The notes below the pieces were generated by a model. That model was not told where the DNA came from and did no database searches. It worked only from the letters and a program-made list of their open reading frames with translations. The translations under genes and the position numbers were made by a program. A stretch of DNA of 5,876 bases from contig JASLXI010000069.1 in assembly GCA_030740415.1 (NCBI GenBank), positions 1 to 5,876 on the forward strand, read 5' to 3'. The stretch comes from Dehalococcoidia bacterium. GTDB lineage: Bacteria; Chloroflexota; Dehalococcoidia; UBA2985. The number at the start of each line of letters is the position of its first letter. Position 1 is the first letter of the stretch. Shown here in pieces: positions 5,236-5,876 of the stretch.

Positions 5236-5876
5236 ATACCTCCACGACGACTGGTATGATCATAGGCCGACGGCCCGTTTGCTGGTGGAGGAAGCTGCCC
5301 GCCGCTTCCTTTACCTTGCTGGTAATGAACCCGCTGTCCACTGATTGCTCGCCATCGTGGTTCAGGGCCTCCATCACTATTTGGGCCGTCTCCTCCGGGA
5401 TATCGCCGTACTCCCCTATATCTATGAAACCACTGGAGACCATATCAGGAGCTTTGAGCAAGCGCCCCGTCTTCTTGTCCTGGGTCAGGACCATCACCAC
5501 AATCCCATGCTTAGAAAGCAGCTGCCTGTCCTTCAGCACTCCATTGTTCATGTCCCAGACCTGCAGGCCGTCGACGAATATGGGGCCCGCGGTCACACGG
5601 TCAACCACCTCGGCGTACTGGGGTGTTACCTCCAGAACGTCGCCATTTTCAAGGACAAAGGTATCCTCTGGGGACATACCCAGCGAGTGGGCAAGCGCTG
5701 CGTGGGCCTTCAGGTGTCGGTGCTCTCCGTGGACTGGAACAAAGTACCGCGGCCTGACGAGGTTGAGCATCAGCTTTAGCTCCTCCTGGCTTGCATGTCC
5801 GTGGACATGGACAAGGGCCACCTTGTCGTGCAGAACTTCGGCCCCCTGGCGGAGGAGGTTGTCTATCGTCTTGCTT
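5234..5876 (-). CDS. rnj: Ribonuclease J, C-terminal part (gene runs off the right edge)
   Basis: A metallo-beta-lactamase/beta-CASP ribonuclease with 5'-3' exonuclease and endonuclease activity in mRNA decay and RNA maturation. The window shows the last 213 residues; RNase J is usually near 550, so the N-terminal half with the main metal-binding motif is outside. The reading frame is open to the right edge, so a GTG at 5819-5821 is internal and not the start. Visible, counted from the edge: DNLLRQGAEVLHD at 5-17, the beta-CASP motif as HVHGHAS at 23-29 (families usually show HVSGHAS or TSGHGG), the metal-ligand motif PVHGE at 47-51, and the C-terminal domain with LKDRQLLSKHGIVV (114-127), SSGFI (147-151) and the closing RRPMIIPVVVEV (202-213). 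It is the first visible gene of the minus-strand block. An RNase J–FtsK neighbourhood is also known in Actinobacteria, which fits the identification. Confidence 0.95.
   Translation of the reverse strand, partial: SKTIDNLLRQGAEVLHDKVALVHVHGHASQEELKLMLNLVRPRYFVPVHGEHRHLKAHAALAHSLGMSPEDTFVLENGDVLEVTPQYAEVVDRVTAGPIFVDGLQVWDMNNGVLKDRQLLSKHGIVVMVLTQDKKTGRLLKAPDMVSSGFIDIGEYGDIPEETAQIVMEALNHDGEQSVDSGFITSKVKEAAGSFLHQQTGRRPMIIPVVVEV

Noticed and set aside
5345..5779. Plus-strand open frame of 144 codons antisense to rnj
   Set aside because: The opposite strand encodes clear RNase J motifs through the whole stretch; the His-rich product is a mirror of those codons.
5234..5821. Short RNase J-like protein starting at the GTG at 5819-5821
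   Set aside because: The frame continues upstream to the window edge with conserved RNase J residues (DNLLRQGAEVLHD), so the GTG is an internal Val codon.

Overview
The window holds four protein genes and one short leader region, densely packed, with base composition that looks even and moderately GC-rich by eye. The fused AccD–AccA polypeptide, the single-chain SpoIIIE-sized FtsK with an extra segment in its alpha domain, and the RNase J–FtsK gene order suggest a free-living bacterium, most plausibly from the Chloroflexota (Dehalococcoidia-like). That placement is inference from protein features; no rRNA or other phylogenetic marker is present.

Layout. Positions 1-209 are non-coding as far as I can see. 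They contain a strong 15-bp hairpin with a GAGA (GNRA-type) tetraloop at 60-93, a smaller hairpin at 108-125, a 12-base palindrome at 167-178 and a Shine-Dalgarno sequence at 193-200. They lead into a plus-strand gene (210-1025) for an Mrp/NBP35-type P-loop ATPase with an intact ATP site but no CxxC motif. That gene converges on a minus-strand operon-like block, and the two stop codons share the palindrome TTAA at 1022-1025. Read in its own direction the block is: RNase J (5876-5234, upstream part outside the window), FtsK DNA translocase (5224-2882), then a fused acetyl-CoA carboxylase carboxyltransferase beta-alpha (2878-1022). The gaps are 9 and 3 bases, each gene has a good Shine-Dalgarno sequence lying in or over the end of the previous gene, and all three reading frames are the same frame, separated only by one TGA and one TAG.

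Function. The minus-strand block links RNA processing and decay (RNase J), chromosome segregation at division (FtsK) and the first committed step of fatty-acid synthesis (AccDA), which are housekeeping functions tied to growth and division. The plus-strand ATPase belongs to a family mostly known for Fe-S cluster carriage, but it lacks the usual cluster ligands. I see no mobile element, CRISPR array, tRNA, rRNA or defence system, and nothing that amounts to a wholly new system. The points most worth a second look are the structured leader of the ATPase gene, the cysteine-poor ATPase itself, the same-frame three-gene block, and residue changes at conserved sites of AccD and RNase J.
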